Source of the DNA: Gammaproteobacteria bacterium
Lineage (GTDB): Bacteria; Pseudomonadota; Gammaproteobacteria; Pseudomonadales; Pseudomonadaceae
Direction of reading: 5' to 3'
DNA: 49,424 nt
Assembly (NCBI GenBank): GCA_012728415.1
Contig: JAAYFD010000026.1
Span: 1-49,424 of the forward strand
Within the stretch, counting starts at the first letter, position 1. The number at the start of each line of letters is the position of its first letter. This document shows positions 20,503-27,977 of the stretch, one piece after another. The position numbers and the translations under genes were made by a program. The notes beneath the pieces were generated by a model. The model saw only the letters and a list, made by a program, of their open reading frames with translations, searched no databases and was not told the origin of the DNA.

Positions 20503-21006
20503 TTAGTCGGCCTGACACAATATGCGTAACAGCGGGTCACCGTTGGGCAGGGTTTCAATGAGAATTCCGTCGCTCAGGCGTAAAACCATGTCCTGGCGTT
20601 CGCAATTGAGCATCACTTGCCGGCTGACCGGCTGCAAACCATTGTGCAGGTCAAAATCTTGCAGTTCGAACTCCAGCAGCTGATTACCGTTAGCTTCCAT
20701 GGTGACACTGCTGTGGTTAATGGTGCGAACGGCAGTGACCGGAGCGTATAGGCGGGTCCAGGGATGTCCCGCCAGAACAGCGTGCTGCTGCCAGATAACC
20801 TGGCTGCCAGCAGGAAGCGCATTGTATACAGCAGTGCTCCAGCTGTAGTCCCGGTAAGCCATGATGCCGGCGATGCCGGAAAATACCAGCAGAGCACTCA
20901 AGCATGCGCTCAGCAGCATCAGCCGCTTGTGTAGCAGCAGTCCCCCCAGCAGCACACAGCCAGCAGTCAAAGACGGCCAGAGGGCCAGAGTAAGCATTGT
21001 TTGCAT
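20503..21006 (-). CDS. Two-TM membrane protein with a conserved two-cysteine periplasmic domain (paralogue 0)
   Basis: Function unknown. From the ATG at 21006 the protein is 167 residues with two hydrophobic helices (about 6-24 and 30-50) and a soluble C-terminal domain of about 110 residues. It is a divergent paralogue of the genes at 23848-24354 and 24570-25085. It shares a DYSW motif (residues 53-56), a PW pair (82-83) and an LNC cysteine (Cys135), plus a cysteine close to the C-terminus (Cys164). W56 to PW is 26 residues and PW to Cys135 is 53, matching the paralogues. The open frame extends upstream, but that part has no similarity. The ribosome-binding site is weak. It sits between flgI and the first symporter unit, divergent from the latter. 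Confidence 0.75.
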   Translation of the reverse strand: MQTMLTLALWPSLTAGCVLLGGLLLHKRLMLLSACLSALLVFSGIAGIMAYRDYSWSTAVYNALPAGSQVIWQQHAVLAGHPWTRLYAPVTAVRTINHSSVTMEANGNQLLEFELQDFDLHNGLQPVSRQVMLNCERQDMVLRLSDGILIETLPNGDPLLRILCQAD

Positions 21007-21701
21007 GGTTTTTTGCCGGGTGATGAATGTGCTGCACAGTGTACCTGCAGCCTGCAGGTGGTGCACTCTCTGGGAACGCTGAATAACTGCCTGTGCTGTC
21101 AGGGCGTTGTTGAAAATCAGCTTAAAATGCCCGCTGGCTCCAAGTAAGCAGCGCTTTTCCGCTGATTTTCGCCTGACCCTGGCTGCGGCGCTCACATTAT
21201 TGCAGTACTTCCCAGGCGGCTTCTCAGTGTGATTTTTATCAGGGTGGTATCATCCTTTGGTCGGTATGTGCAGTTCTTGCATATGTTTTTTTTGCTGCAT
21301 GCGTCGGTTTAAACCGGCTGTTCTGTGCCAGCAAGGAATATCCCGGAACAGTGCATTAAAGTTTGTTTGCAACAATCAAGTGCTAAAAAAACGAGCTGTT
21401 TCGTGGATCAGCTAACTGCTTGTTTTCAATAGATAGGATGGCTTGCTAATTAGTTTTCTCATTACTTCCGACCCGTTTTAGCAGCTTGATTTTATTTTTA
21501 TACCGGCGATATTTCCGGCCGTCGTCTAGTTTGGTGTTGTTATCACAAACATATAAGCGGGCTACTTGGTAGCTTGCTCATAAGACTAATGTCGGGGCTT
21601 TATAAAGCCGTTCACATTTTGCAATATTTCGCTCCGGAAGCCTTGTGGTGCCTGCTGTGGTGCTGCAAGGCCGAAAACAAAAACGAGCGGAGAACGCAAT
21701 T
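21007..21701. other. 695-nt divergent intergenic region with two palindromes
   Basis: No gene is seen. The segment is AT-richer than its neighbours. It contains GCTAC-TTG-GTAGC (21561-21573) and a perfect 14-bp palindrome GGCTTTATAAAGCC (21596-21609), 129 and 93 nt before the symporter small-subunit start. Both are operator candidates for the symporter operon. A 13-mer around the first (AGCGGGCTACTTG, from 21557) recurs with one mismatch upstream of the second symporter unit near 27494. Confidence 0.5.
21676..21683 (+). promoter_or_regulatory. Candidate Hfq/Crc (CA) motif in the leader of symporter unit 1
   Basis: AACAAAAA fits the AAnAAnAA catabolite-activity motif and lies 19-26 nt before the start codon, directly 5' of the GCGGAGA ribosome-binding site. 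Hfq with Crc silences translation at such sites in Pseudomonas. The match is short, so it is a candidate only. The same kind of motif sits at the same place in the second symporter leader. Confidence 0.5.
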
Positions 21702-21962
21702 ATGGTCGATAAAGAAGTGGCACAGGCGTACTGGAAGGCGAACCTTCGCCTGATCGTCATGTGTCTTGTCGTGTGGGCATTTGCAGGGTACGGAATTTCC
21801 ATTTTCCTGCGTCCTGCATTGTCTGACATCACCTTCGGTGGTGTTGATATCGGGTTCTGGTTCTCTCACCAGGGCGCCATCATCAGCTTTATTGTTCTGG
21901 TGTTCTTTTACGCCTGGCGTATGAACCAGATCGACAAGCATTTCGGCATGAGCGAGGACTAA
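21702..21962 (+). CDS. DUF4212 symporter small subunit (unit 1)
   Basis: Small membrane protein of the Na_symport_sm/DUF4212 family, always found with a VC_2705-type large sodium:solute symporter and presumed to be its partner subunit. Two transmembrane helices are visible (about residues 15-35 and 53-73) around a GGVDIGFWFSHQGAI loop. The signature YWKANLRLI is near the start and FYAWRMNQIDKHFG at the end. The start is ATG 21702 after GCGGAGA; upstream codons extend the frame without similarity. It is 86 residues. The large-subunit gene follows after 4 nt. Confidence 0.92.
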   Translation: MVDKEVAQAYWKANLRLIVMCLVVWAFAGYGISIFLRPALSDITFGGVDIGFWFSHQGAIISFIVLVFFYAWRMNQIDKHFGMSED

Positions 21963-21966
21963 GATC

Positions 21967-23745
21967 ATGAGTCAGTTTGCTGTAAACCTGATTTTCATTG
22001 GCCTGTCCTTTGCGCTGTACATCGGTATTGCGCTCTGGTCTCGGGCCGGCTCCACTAAGGAGTTTTACGTTGCAGGGGGCGGTATTCACCCAATCACCAA
22101 CGGTGTCGCCGTTGCCGGTGACTGGATGTCTGCTGCTTCCTTCCTGTCCATGGCCGGCATGGTGGCCTTCATGGGTTACTCCGGCTCCGCGTTCCTGATG
22201 GGCTGGACCGGTGGTTACATCCTGCTGGCCATGCTGCTGGCGCCGTACCTGCGCAAGTTCGGCAAGTACACCGTGCCTTCTTTCGTGGAAGACCGTTACC
22301 AGAGCAAGCCTGCCCGCATGATCGCGGTGGTCAGCCTGCTGTGTATCTCATTGACCTACATGATCGGCCAGATGACCGGCTCCGGTGTGGTATTTGCCCG
22401 CTTCCTGGAAGTATCGGTTGATGCCGGTATCTGGATTGCCGCCGGCATTACCTTCTTCTATGCCGTACTGGGCGGCATGAAGAGTGTGACCTACACCCAG
22501 GTGGCGCAGTATTGTGTACTGATTGTGGCTTTCCTGGTGCCACCGATCTTCATCTCCTTCCAGATGACCGGTAATCCCGTTCCGCAGCTGGGCATGATCA
22601 GCGAAGTATCCGGTGAGGGCGTGCACGTGCTGACCAAGCTCAACAGCATTCTGAGCGACCTGGGCTTTGCCGAGTACACTGCCTATGCTGCCGACCCGCT
22701 GAACCACTTCCTGCTGACCGCCACCCTGATGGTAGGTACTGCGGGTCTGCCACACGTAATCATCCGTTTCTTCACCGTACCCAAGGTAGCTGATGCCCGC
22801 TGGTCTGCCGGCTGGGCGCTGGTGTTCATTGCGCTGCTGTATCTGACTGCACCTGCGGTTGCCTCCATGGCGCGTCTGAACCTGATGACCACCATTTATC
22901 CGGAAGGCACCAGCGGTGAGCAAATTCTGGCCCTGGAAGAGTCCAAGCACCCCGAGTGGATGGACAACTGGATCAAGGCTGGCCTGCTGAAGTATGAAGA
23001 CAAGAACGGTGACGGCCGCATCCAGTACTACAATGATGCCAGCGAAAAGGGCAAGGCAGTGGCTGAAGCCAATGGCTGGGCCGGTAACGAGCTGACCGTC
23101 AACAACGACATCATGGTGATTGCCAACCCTGAAATTGCCAACCTGCCGGGCTGGACCATTGGTCTGATGGCGGCGGGTGCGATTGCTGCGGCCCTGTCCA
23201 CGGCAGCTGGCCTGTTGATGGCGATCTCTTCAGCGGTGAGTCACGATATCGTCAAGGTCACGCTGAAGCCTGACCTGAGCGAAAAAGGCGAGATGAATGT
23301 TGCACGGGTCGCGATGCTGGCAACACTGGGGGTGAGCGCCTACCTTGGCATGAATCCGCCGGGCTTTGCCGCGCAGACGGTAGCCCTGGCCTTCGGCCTG
23401 GCAGCCTCCACCCTGTTCCCGGCACTGATGATGGGAATTTTCTCCCAGCGCATCAACGGCAAGGGTGCCATCGCCGGAATGCTGGCGGGTATCACCCTGA
23501 CCCTGGTATACATCTTCATGTTCAAGGGCTGGCTGTTCATTTCGGGCACTGCCAATTTCCCGGATACCAAGGAGTACTGGTTCTTCGGTGTCAACCCGCT
23601 GGGTATCGGTTTCTTCGGTGCGATTGTTAACTTCATCGTGGCCTATGCAGTATCCTTGGCCACCGAGCCACCTCCCCAGGAGATTCAGGATCTGGTTGAA
23701 AGCGTGCGTTACCCGAAAGGTGCCGGCGCCGCGATTGATCACTGA
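21967..23745 (+). CDS. VC_2705-type sodium:solute symporter (unit 1), ActP-like
   Basis: Large subunit of a sodium:solute symporter of the SSS family, related to acetate permease ActP; the substrate is probably a short organic acid but is not proven. At 592 residues it has about 13 transmembrane segments. The SSS motif region includes GDWMSAASFLSMAG and LTYMIGQMTGSG. An extracytoplasmic loop at about residues 305-385 carries DKNGDGRIQYYN (from Asp345), which fits an EF-hand/dockerin calcium loop. It is coupled to the DUF4212 gene (4-nt gap). A terminator and then a two-TM accessory gene follow. The homologue at 25196-26944 has the same architecture. Confidence 0.93.
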   Translation: MSQFAVNLIFIGLSFALYIGIALWSRAGSTKEFYVAGGGIHPITNGVAVAGDWMSAASFLSMAGMVAFMGYSGSAFLMGWTGGYILLAMLLAPYLRKFGKYTVPSFVEDRYQSKPARMIAVVSLLCISLTYMIGQMTGSGVVFARFLEVSVDAGIWIAAGITFFYAVLGGMKSVTYTQVAQYCVLIVAFLVPPIFISFQMTGNPVPQLGMISEVSGEGVHVLTKLNSILSDLGFAEYTAYAADPLNHFLLTATLMVGTAGLPHVIIRFFTVPKVADARWSAGWALVFIALLYLTAPAVASMARLNLMTTIYPEGTSGEQILALEESKHPEWMDNWIKAGLLKYEDKNGDGRIQYYNDASEKGKAVAEANGWAGNELTVNNDIMVIANPEIANLPGWTIGLMAAGAIAAALSTAAGLLMAISSAVSHDIVKVTLKPDLSEKGEMNVARVAMLATLGVSAYLGMNPPGFAAQTVALAFGLAASTLFPALMMGIFSQRINGKGAIAGMLAGITLTLVYIFMFKGWLFISGTANFPDTKEYWFFGVNPLGIGFFGAIVNFIVAYAVSLATEPPPQEIQDLVESVRYPKGAGAAIDH

Positions 23746-23802
23746 TCTGCTTGTGCCCTGTCCGTCCCTGCCCTGGCGGGGCGGACCTCGGGAAAACAAA
23801 AT

Positions 23803-23827
23803 GGGCTTCCTGGTGAAGCCCTTTTTT
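23803..23827 (+). terminator. Terminator after symporter unit 1
   Basis: A GGGCTTC / GAAGCCC stem with a CTGGT loop is followed by six T. It lies between the symporter and the accessory membrane-protein gene, so the latter depends on readthrough or on its own promoter. Confidence 0.9.
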
Positions 23828-23847
23828 ATGTCTGATGGAACATCCCC

Positions 23848-24354
23848 ATGCTGATAAAACTTCTAATAGCCGCAGCTGCGGCCTTTTTTGCCGCTGGCAT
23901 TGCCCAGTACGCCCGTATTCTCAGCCGTAAAAAACTGCCCAGATGGATTGTTCCGGCCGCCGCTGGTCTGGGTATTCTGGGGTATCAGATTTACATGGAA
24001 TATAGCTGGTTTGAGCGCACCCGTGCGCGTTTGCCGGAAAGTGCAGTGGTCACCGAAGTGCGCAAAATACCGGCTTTCTGGCGGCCCTGGACTTTTGTTG
24101 TACCCCTGCAGATGGGCTTTAGCGTAGTGGACAGCAACCAGATTCAGCTGGCCCACAGCGATGGTGAGCGCATTGCCCGCTTCCGCTTATACAGCTTTGA
24201 GCAGGCTTTTATTGACCGCAGCGAACAGCAGGGCTATTTGCTGAACTGCAGCAGCAGCGTGCTGGTACCACTGGATAATGCCAACCAGCCGCAGCCGGAA
24301 AAAGCCCGGCAACTGGATCGGCAGAGCCTGCTATTTGCCGTGGTGTGCAATTAA
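23848..24354 (+). CDS. Two-TM membrane protein with a conserved two-cysteine periplasmic domain (paralogue 1)
   Basis: Function unknown. It is 168 residues with helices at about 3-22 and 33-50. The loop between them is basic (ARILSRKKLPRW), so by the positive-inside rule that loop is cytoplasmic and the C-terminal domain of about 115 residues is periplasmic. It shares with the 24570-25085 protein the pattern ARxLSRxxLPxWIVP, GYxxxxxY(S/T)W, RPW/KPW, a Y-x-F/Y-E segment and LNC (Cys134), with a final cysteine 33 residues later (Cys167). The two cysteines could form a disulfide. It follows symporter unit 1 on the same strand, beyond a terminator. No known domain is recognised with confidence; a Surface-adhesin-E-like fold is a weak alternative. 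Confidence 0.82.
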   Translation: MLIKLLIAAAAAFFAAGIAQYARILSRKKLPRWIVPAAAGLGILGYQIYMEYSWFERTRARLPESAVVTEVRKIPAFWRPWTFVVPLQMGFSVVDSNQIQLAHSDGERIARFRLYSFEQAFIDRSEQQGYLLNCSSSVLVPLDNANQPQPEKARQLDRQSLLFAVVCN

Positions 24355-24435
24355 CAGGGTCTGCCACAGGCGCGGCCGTTACCCTGTACAGGCTGCTTCA
24401 GAGGCGGCCAGGCTGTAACCAGAGCCCCAGGTGTC

Positions 24436-24449
24436 GCGGCTCAAGCCGC
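24436..24449 (-). repeat. REP-like hairpin
   Basis: On the - strand, GCGGC-TTGA-GCCGC is followed by GACACCTGGGG. It lies between two convergent accessory genes and resembles the REP hairpins at 33058 and 36172: a 5-bp stem, a 4-nt purine-rich loop and an ACC-TGGGG flank. Such elements are typical of Pseudomonas intergenic regions. Confidence 0.65.
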
Positions 24450-24515
24450 TTATACAGGAGGGCACCGCTTTCGGTGTTTCGGGATGCCATGGGCACGGAG
24501 CAAAACCGCATCTAC

Positions 24516-24550
24516 AAAAAAGCCATGCTGGTACTCAGCATGGCTTTTTT
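24516..24550. terminator. Bidirectional terminator between the two accessory genes
   Basis: An AGCCATGCTG / CAGCATGGCT stem with a GTACT loop is flanked by A residues on the left and T residues on the right, so it can stop transcription from both convergent genes. Confidence 0.92.
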
Positions 24551-24569
24551 ATCGGAAGCAGGAGATCAG

Positions 24570-25085
24570 TCAATGGCAAAGTTTTTGATAAAACACGTCA
24601 TCCGTTGTGACGTTTTCGTACCGGGTTGCCTTTGCAGTTTTGCCCTGCAGGAGTACGGCACGCTCCTGTGTGGTGCAGTTAAGGACCGCCATGTAGACCT
24701 GCTGGCGCTCGATGGGATCCTTGATGAATTCATACATGAAATACTCAACCAGGATTTGATTGTCCTGTTCACGGCTTTTGAATTTGCCGTCAAAAATGTA
24801 AAAGCTGTTGATTGCCGGTTTGATTACGCTCCAGGGTTTGAAAAAACTGCGCTCGGCTTTTTCATTGAAAAACATGACCTGATCGTCTGGCTGGGTGATG
24901 CGTACCTGTTCGGTTTTGTAGCCGTACCAGGTGTAGTCGTAAACAGCCAGGTAACCGAACATGCCCAGTGCCGCCAGTACAGGAACAATCCAGGTCGGCA
25001 GCCGGTTGCGCGAAAGCTTGCGGGCCAGGTAAGCCATGCCGCCCAGGCTCAGGCCTGAAATGAAAACTGCCAGTAGGTGCCACAT
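24570..25085 (-). CDS. Two-TM membrane protein with a conserved two-cysteine periplasmic domain (paralogue 2)
   Basis: Function unknown. It is 171 residues, with transmembrane helices at about 3-20 and 32-50 joined by a basic loop (ARKLSRNRLPTW), then a domain of about 115 residues predicted to be periplasmic. Motifs shared with paralogue 1 are DYTW (50-53), KPW (83-85), YEF, and LNC with Cys137; Cys170 is the penultimate residue. The Cys-Cys distance of 33 equals that of paralogue 1. It follows symporter unit 2 on the same strand after a terminator, mirroring the first unit. A CGGAG ribosome-binding site precedes the ATG. Confidence 0.82.
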   Translation of the reverse strand: MWHLLAVFISGLSLGGMAYLARKLSRNRLPTWIVPVLAALGMFGYLAVYDYTWYGYKTEQVRITQPDDQVMFFNEKAERSFFKPWSVIKPAINSFYIFDGKFKSREQDNQILVEYFMYEFIKDPIERQQVYMAVLNCTTQERAVLLQGKTAKATRYENVTTDDVFYQKLCH

Positions 25086-25130
25086 AGAGTTACTCCGTTA
25101 CTTGCCTTGCTAATGCTGTTGGCGTTGGGC

Positions 25131-25160
25131 AAAAAAAGTGGGCTTTCAAGGAAAGCCCAC
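25131..25160 (-). terminator. Terminator after symporter unit 2
   Basis: Read on the - strand, a GTGGGCTTTC / GAAAGCCCAC stem is followed by seven T. It separates the symporter from the accessory gene, as in unit 1. Confidence 0.9.
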
Positions 25161-25195
25161 TCAAAGGTCGATTAAAGTTTACAGCAAGTCAGGGA

Positions 25196-26944
25196 TTATG
25201 GGTAACGTACGCGACGCACCATCTCCTGAATTTCTTCACTGGGCTTCTCGGTAGCGTTGGATACGATGATGGCTACAGTGAAGTTGATGGCCGCACCAAT
25301 ACAACCGAAGGACAGCGGCGAGATGATACCAAACAGGTAGTACTCAGGGCTGTTCGGGAAGGTGTTGGTGCCGGGGATGAAGAACCAGCCCAGGTACAGG
25401 AAGATGTACACCAGGGTGGCACTTGCACCGGCCAGCATGCCGGCAACCGCACCCTTGCTGTTGATGCGACGGATAAAGATACCCATCATCAAGCAGGGGA
25501 AGATTGAGGAGGCGGCGATACCAAAGGCCAAAGCTACGGTCTGTGCGGCAAAACCGGGTGGGTTCAGGCCGAGATAGGTAGCTACAGAAATCGCACCGAC
25601 CATCGAAATGCGCGCATAGAGCATCTCGGTTTTTTCTGAAATATGCGGCATCAGGGTGTTTTTCAGCAAGTCATGGCTGATTGCCGAAGAAATGGCCAGC
25701 ATCAGACCGGAAGCAGTAGACAGGGCGGCGGCAATACCACCAGCAGCAATCAGACCGATAATCCAGCCAGGCATGTTGGCAATTTCAGGCAGAGCCAGTA
25801 CCAAGATGTCGTTGTTTACAGTCAGTTCGTTACCGTTCCAGTCGGATGGTGCAACGAAGTCCTTGTTCGGGGTGGGCAGGGTGCCGTCGTTGTAGAACTG
25901 AATGTGGCCATCGCCGTTCTTGTCCTCAAACTTCAGCAGGCCGGTTTCTTCCCAGTTCTTGAACCACTGTGGGCGCTCTTCATAGGCCAACGGAGCCTGG
26001 TCTGTCCCGTTCGGATAGATACTTTCGATCAGGTTCAGGCGACCCATGGCAGCTACAACAGGAGCTGTGGTGTAGAACAGTGCGATGAACACCAGTGCCC
26101 AGGCAGCAGAACGGCGGGCGTCCTTGATGTTGGGTACGGTGAAGAAGCGGATGATGACGTGTGGCAGACCTGCAGTACCCACCATCAGGGTCAGGGTGAA
26201 CAGGGTCATGTTGACACGGTTGGACACATCAGCCGTATAGTCCTGGAAGCCCAGGTCGCGAACCAGCTCGTTCAGCTTGTGCAGCATAGGGTCACCGGAC
26301 GCGGCGTGCGCGCCAATGAAGCCGGTTTGTGGCAGGAAGTGGCCGGTAATCATCAATGACAGGTAAACCGCAGGGATCAGGAAGGCCAGGATCAGTACGA
26401 TGTACTGCGCCACCTGGGTGTAAGTTACCCCTTTCATGCCGCCGAGTACCGCGTAAGCAAATACCACGAAGGATGAAATGATCAGTCCTGTGGACACCTT
26501 CACTTCCAGGAAGCGGGCAAACGCAACACCGGCGCCAGTCATCTGGCCGATTACGTAGGTCAGCGAGATGATGATCAGGCAAATGATCGCAACCACCCGG
26601 GCAGCACTACTGTCGTAGCGCTTACCAACAAAGTCCGGCACCGTGTAAGTACCGAAGCGGCGCAGGTAAGGAGCCAGCAGGGTTGCCAGCAACACATAAC
26701 CACCGGTCCAGCCCATGATGAACGCGGAGTTCACATAGCCGACCGAGATCAGGCCGGCAACGGAAATGAACGAGGCAGCAGACAGCCAGTCGGCTGCAGT
26801 CGCCATGCCGTTCATCGTCGGGTGAACTTCACCGCCGGCAATATAAAACTCGCGGGTTGATTTTGCACGGGCCCAGATCGCGATCCAGGTATAGAGCGCG
26901 AACGAACCCATTACAAAAATCAGGTTGATCGTAAACTGGCTCAT
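25196..26944 (-). CDS. VC_2705-type sodium:solute symporter (unit 2), ActP-like
   Basis: Large SSS-family symporter of 582 residues, a clear paralogue of the protein at 21967-23745. Both start MSQFxxNLIF and share DWxSAASF, GQMTG.GV and GTAGLPHVIIRFFTVP. The extracytoplasmic loop again carries an EF-hand-like DKNGDGHIQFYN (from Asp341), followed by GNELTVNNDI. The sequences diverge in the loop lengths and at the C-terminus, so the duplication is old or the copies were acquired separately. The substrate is probably an organic acid; this is inference. It starts 2 nt after the DUF4212 stop. Confidence 0.93.
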   Translation of the reverse strand: MSQFTINLIFVMGSFALYTWIAIWARAKSTREFYIAGGEVHPTMNGMATAADWLSAASFISVAGLISVGYVNSAFIMGWTGGYVLLATLLAPYLRRFGTYTVPDFVGKRYDSSAARVVAIICLIIISLTYVIGQMTGAGVAFARFLEVKVSTGLIISSFVVFAYAVLGGMKGVTYTQVAQYIVLILAFLIPAVYLSLMITGHFLPQTGFIGAHAASGDPMLHKLNELVRDLGFQDYTADVSNRVNMTLFTLTLMVGTAGLPHVIIRFFTVPNIKDARRSAAWALVFIALFYTTAPVVAAMGRLNLIESIYPNGTDQAPLAYEERPQWFKNWEETGLLKFEDKNGDGHIQFYNDGTLPTPNKDFVAPSDWNGNELTVNNDILVLALPEIANMPGWIIGLIAAGGIAAALSTASGLMLAISSAISHDLLKNTLMPHISEKTEMLYARISMVGAISVATYLGLNPPGFAAQTVALAFGIAASSIFPCLMMGIFIRRINSKGAVAGMLAGASATLVYIFLYLGWFFIPGTNTFPNSPEYYLFGIISPLSFGCIGAAINFTVAIIVSNATEKPSEEIQEMVRRVRYP

Positions 26945-26946
26945 GG

Positions 26947-27210
26947 TTAGTCCTCCAGACCAAATTCGTCATCCAGCTTGTTCATGCGCCAAGCGTAGAA
27001 GGTGATCAGGGCCAGGAAGGTAAAAATGGAACCTTGCTGGGCAAACCAGAAGCCGAAGTCGGCTCCGCCAATGCTGATACCCATGAGTAATGGCCGCAGC
27101 AGTAGTCCAAAGCCATAGGACACAGTGGCCCAAATGGCGAGACAGATGAGAATCAGACGGAGGTTGGTGCCCCAGTATTGCTGATCTCTTTCGGTGATTT
27201 CTTTAGGCAT
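26947..27210 (-). CDS. DUF4212 symporter small subunit (unit 2)
   Basis: Partner subunit of the large symporter directly downstream. It is 87 residues with two transmembrane helices and the family signatures YWGTNLRLI near the N-terminus, GGADFGFWFAQQGSI in the loop and FYAWRMNKLDDEFG at the end. A CTGGAG ribosome-binding site lies 9 nt before the ATG, and an A/C-rich candidate Hfq/Crc site lies just upstream of that. Confidence 0.92.
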   Translation of the reverse strand: MPKEITERDQQYWGTNLRLILICLAIWATVSYGFGLLLRPLLMGISIGGADFGFWFAQQGSIFTFLALITFYAWRMNKLDDEFGLED

Positions 27211-27230
27211 GATTGTGCACTCCAGAATAG

Positions 27231-27242
27231 ATTGTTTTTGTT
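27231..27242 (-). promoter_or_regulatory. Candidate Hfq/Crc (CA) motif in the leader of symporter unit 2
   Basis: On the - strand, AACAAAAACAAT contains two overlapping AAnAAnAA matches. It is 20-32 nt before the start codon, directly upstream of the ribosome-binding site, as in unit 1. Binding by Hfq/Crc is inferred from the motif family. Confidence 0.55.
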
Positions 27243-27446
27243 AAAGCAGGCAGGGAAGACGAACTTATATTGTTATTCAACCTCCGGTCTTATTTTTATA
27301 ACGATAGCTGGTTTTATCTGTGGCTTGGAAAGCTCAGGGTTTTATTATTTGTATGTTTGCAGGCATTCGGGAAGTGCCTGTCAGGGCCTTGGCTGCTGCG
27401 GCTCATGGCTTGTGGCTTATGCTAGGGTTTTGTAAGTGATTGTGTA

Positions 27447-27483
27447 TTCGACCTTTAGATTATTCGAAGCTATCTGTTTCGAA
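27447..27483. repeat. Three TTCGA repeats in the symporter 2 / clpB intergenic region
   Basis: TTCGA occurs at 27447, 27463 and 27478; the last two are the longer TTCGAAGCT. Spacings are 16 and 15 bp. They lie in the 767-nt gap between divergent symporter unit 2 and clpB, which otherwise shows no gene. The repeats may be an operator cluster; no regulator is recognised. Confidence 0.4.
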
Positions 27484-27709
27484 GCTTATTAATAGCGCGC
27501 TACTTGTATAGGTTGTTTTTCTATTTGAAGGGGGGCTGAAAAGCCGGAAATATTTATTATAGGTAGTTAGCTATTTATCATGCTATCTAAATTGGCAGGA
27601 AGTAATAAAACGCCTTTTCAAGAAATGGTTTTGGTATTTGTAAAACGTCGGAAAGCATTGCAGTATCTGTGTTGTGGCCAGGCATAAGGGTTGTCTGACG
27701 CAAGGAAGG

Positions 27710-27737
27710 CTTGAAATCCAGGGTTTTGGCCTTATCT
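27710..27737 (+). promoter_or_regulatory. Candidate sigma-32 heat-shock promoter of clpB
   Basis: CTTGAAA (27710-27716), a 13-nt spacer and CCTTATCT (27730-27737) fit the heat-shock consensus CTTGAAA-N11-16-CCCCATnT except at two positions of the -10. It lies about 240 nt before clpB, which would give a long leader. A sigma-32 promoter is expected for clpB; this is the best match I can see. Confidence 0.5.
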
Positions 27738-27977
27738 CTTTTTTGTTCAAGGTGAGCTCCGTTCAAGGGGGGGTTCCACCAGCAGCGCCATGGCTGGCTG
27801 CCCGATGTTTTCTATCCTTAAAAGGGGCTGCACGGGTTAAACAGTCAGGCTTGAGGGCTGCAGTGAGGGCAAATCGTTAGTCGTATTGTATTGGTTTTGC
27901 CTGTTGCCCCGAGTTGTTGTGGTGGAAGCGACCAGCAGATATTCGGCTCGCCCCACAGGTAACCAGAGGAATAAATC

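Noticed and set aside
24345-25058. A 237-codon + strand frame
   Set aside because: It is the shadow of the two-TM accessory gene on the - strand, which has paralogues and a good start.
27674-27880. A 68-codon frame before clpB
   Set aside because: No ribosome-binding site or similarity; it lies in the probable clpB leader.
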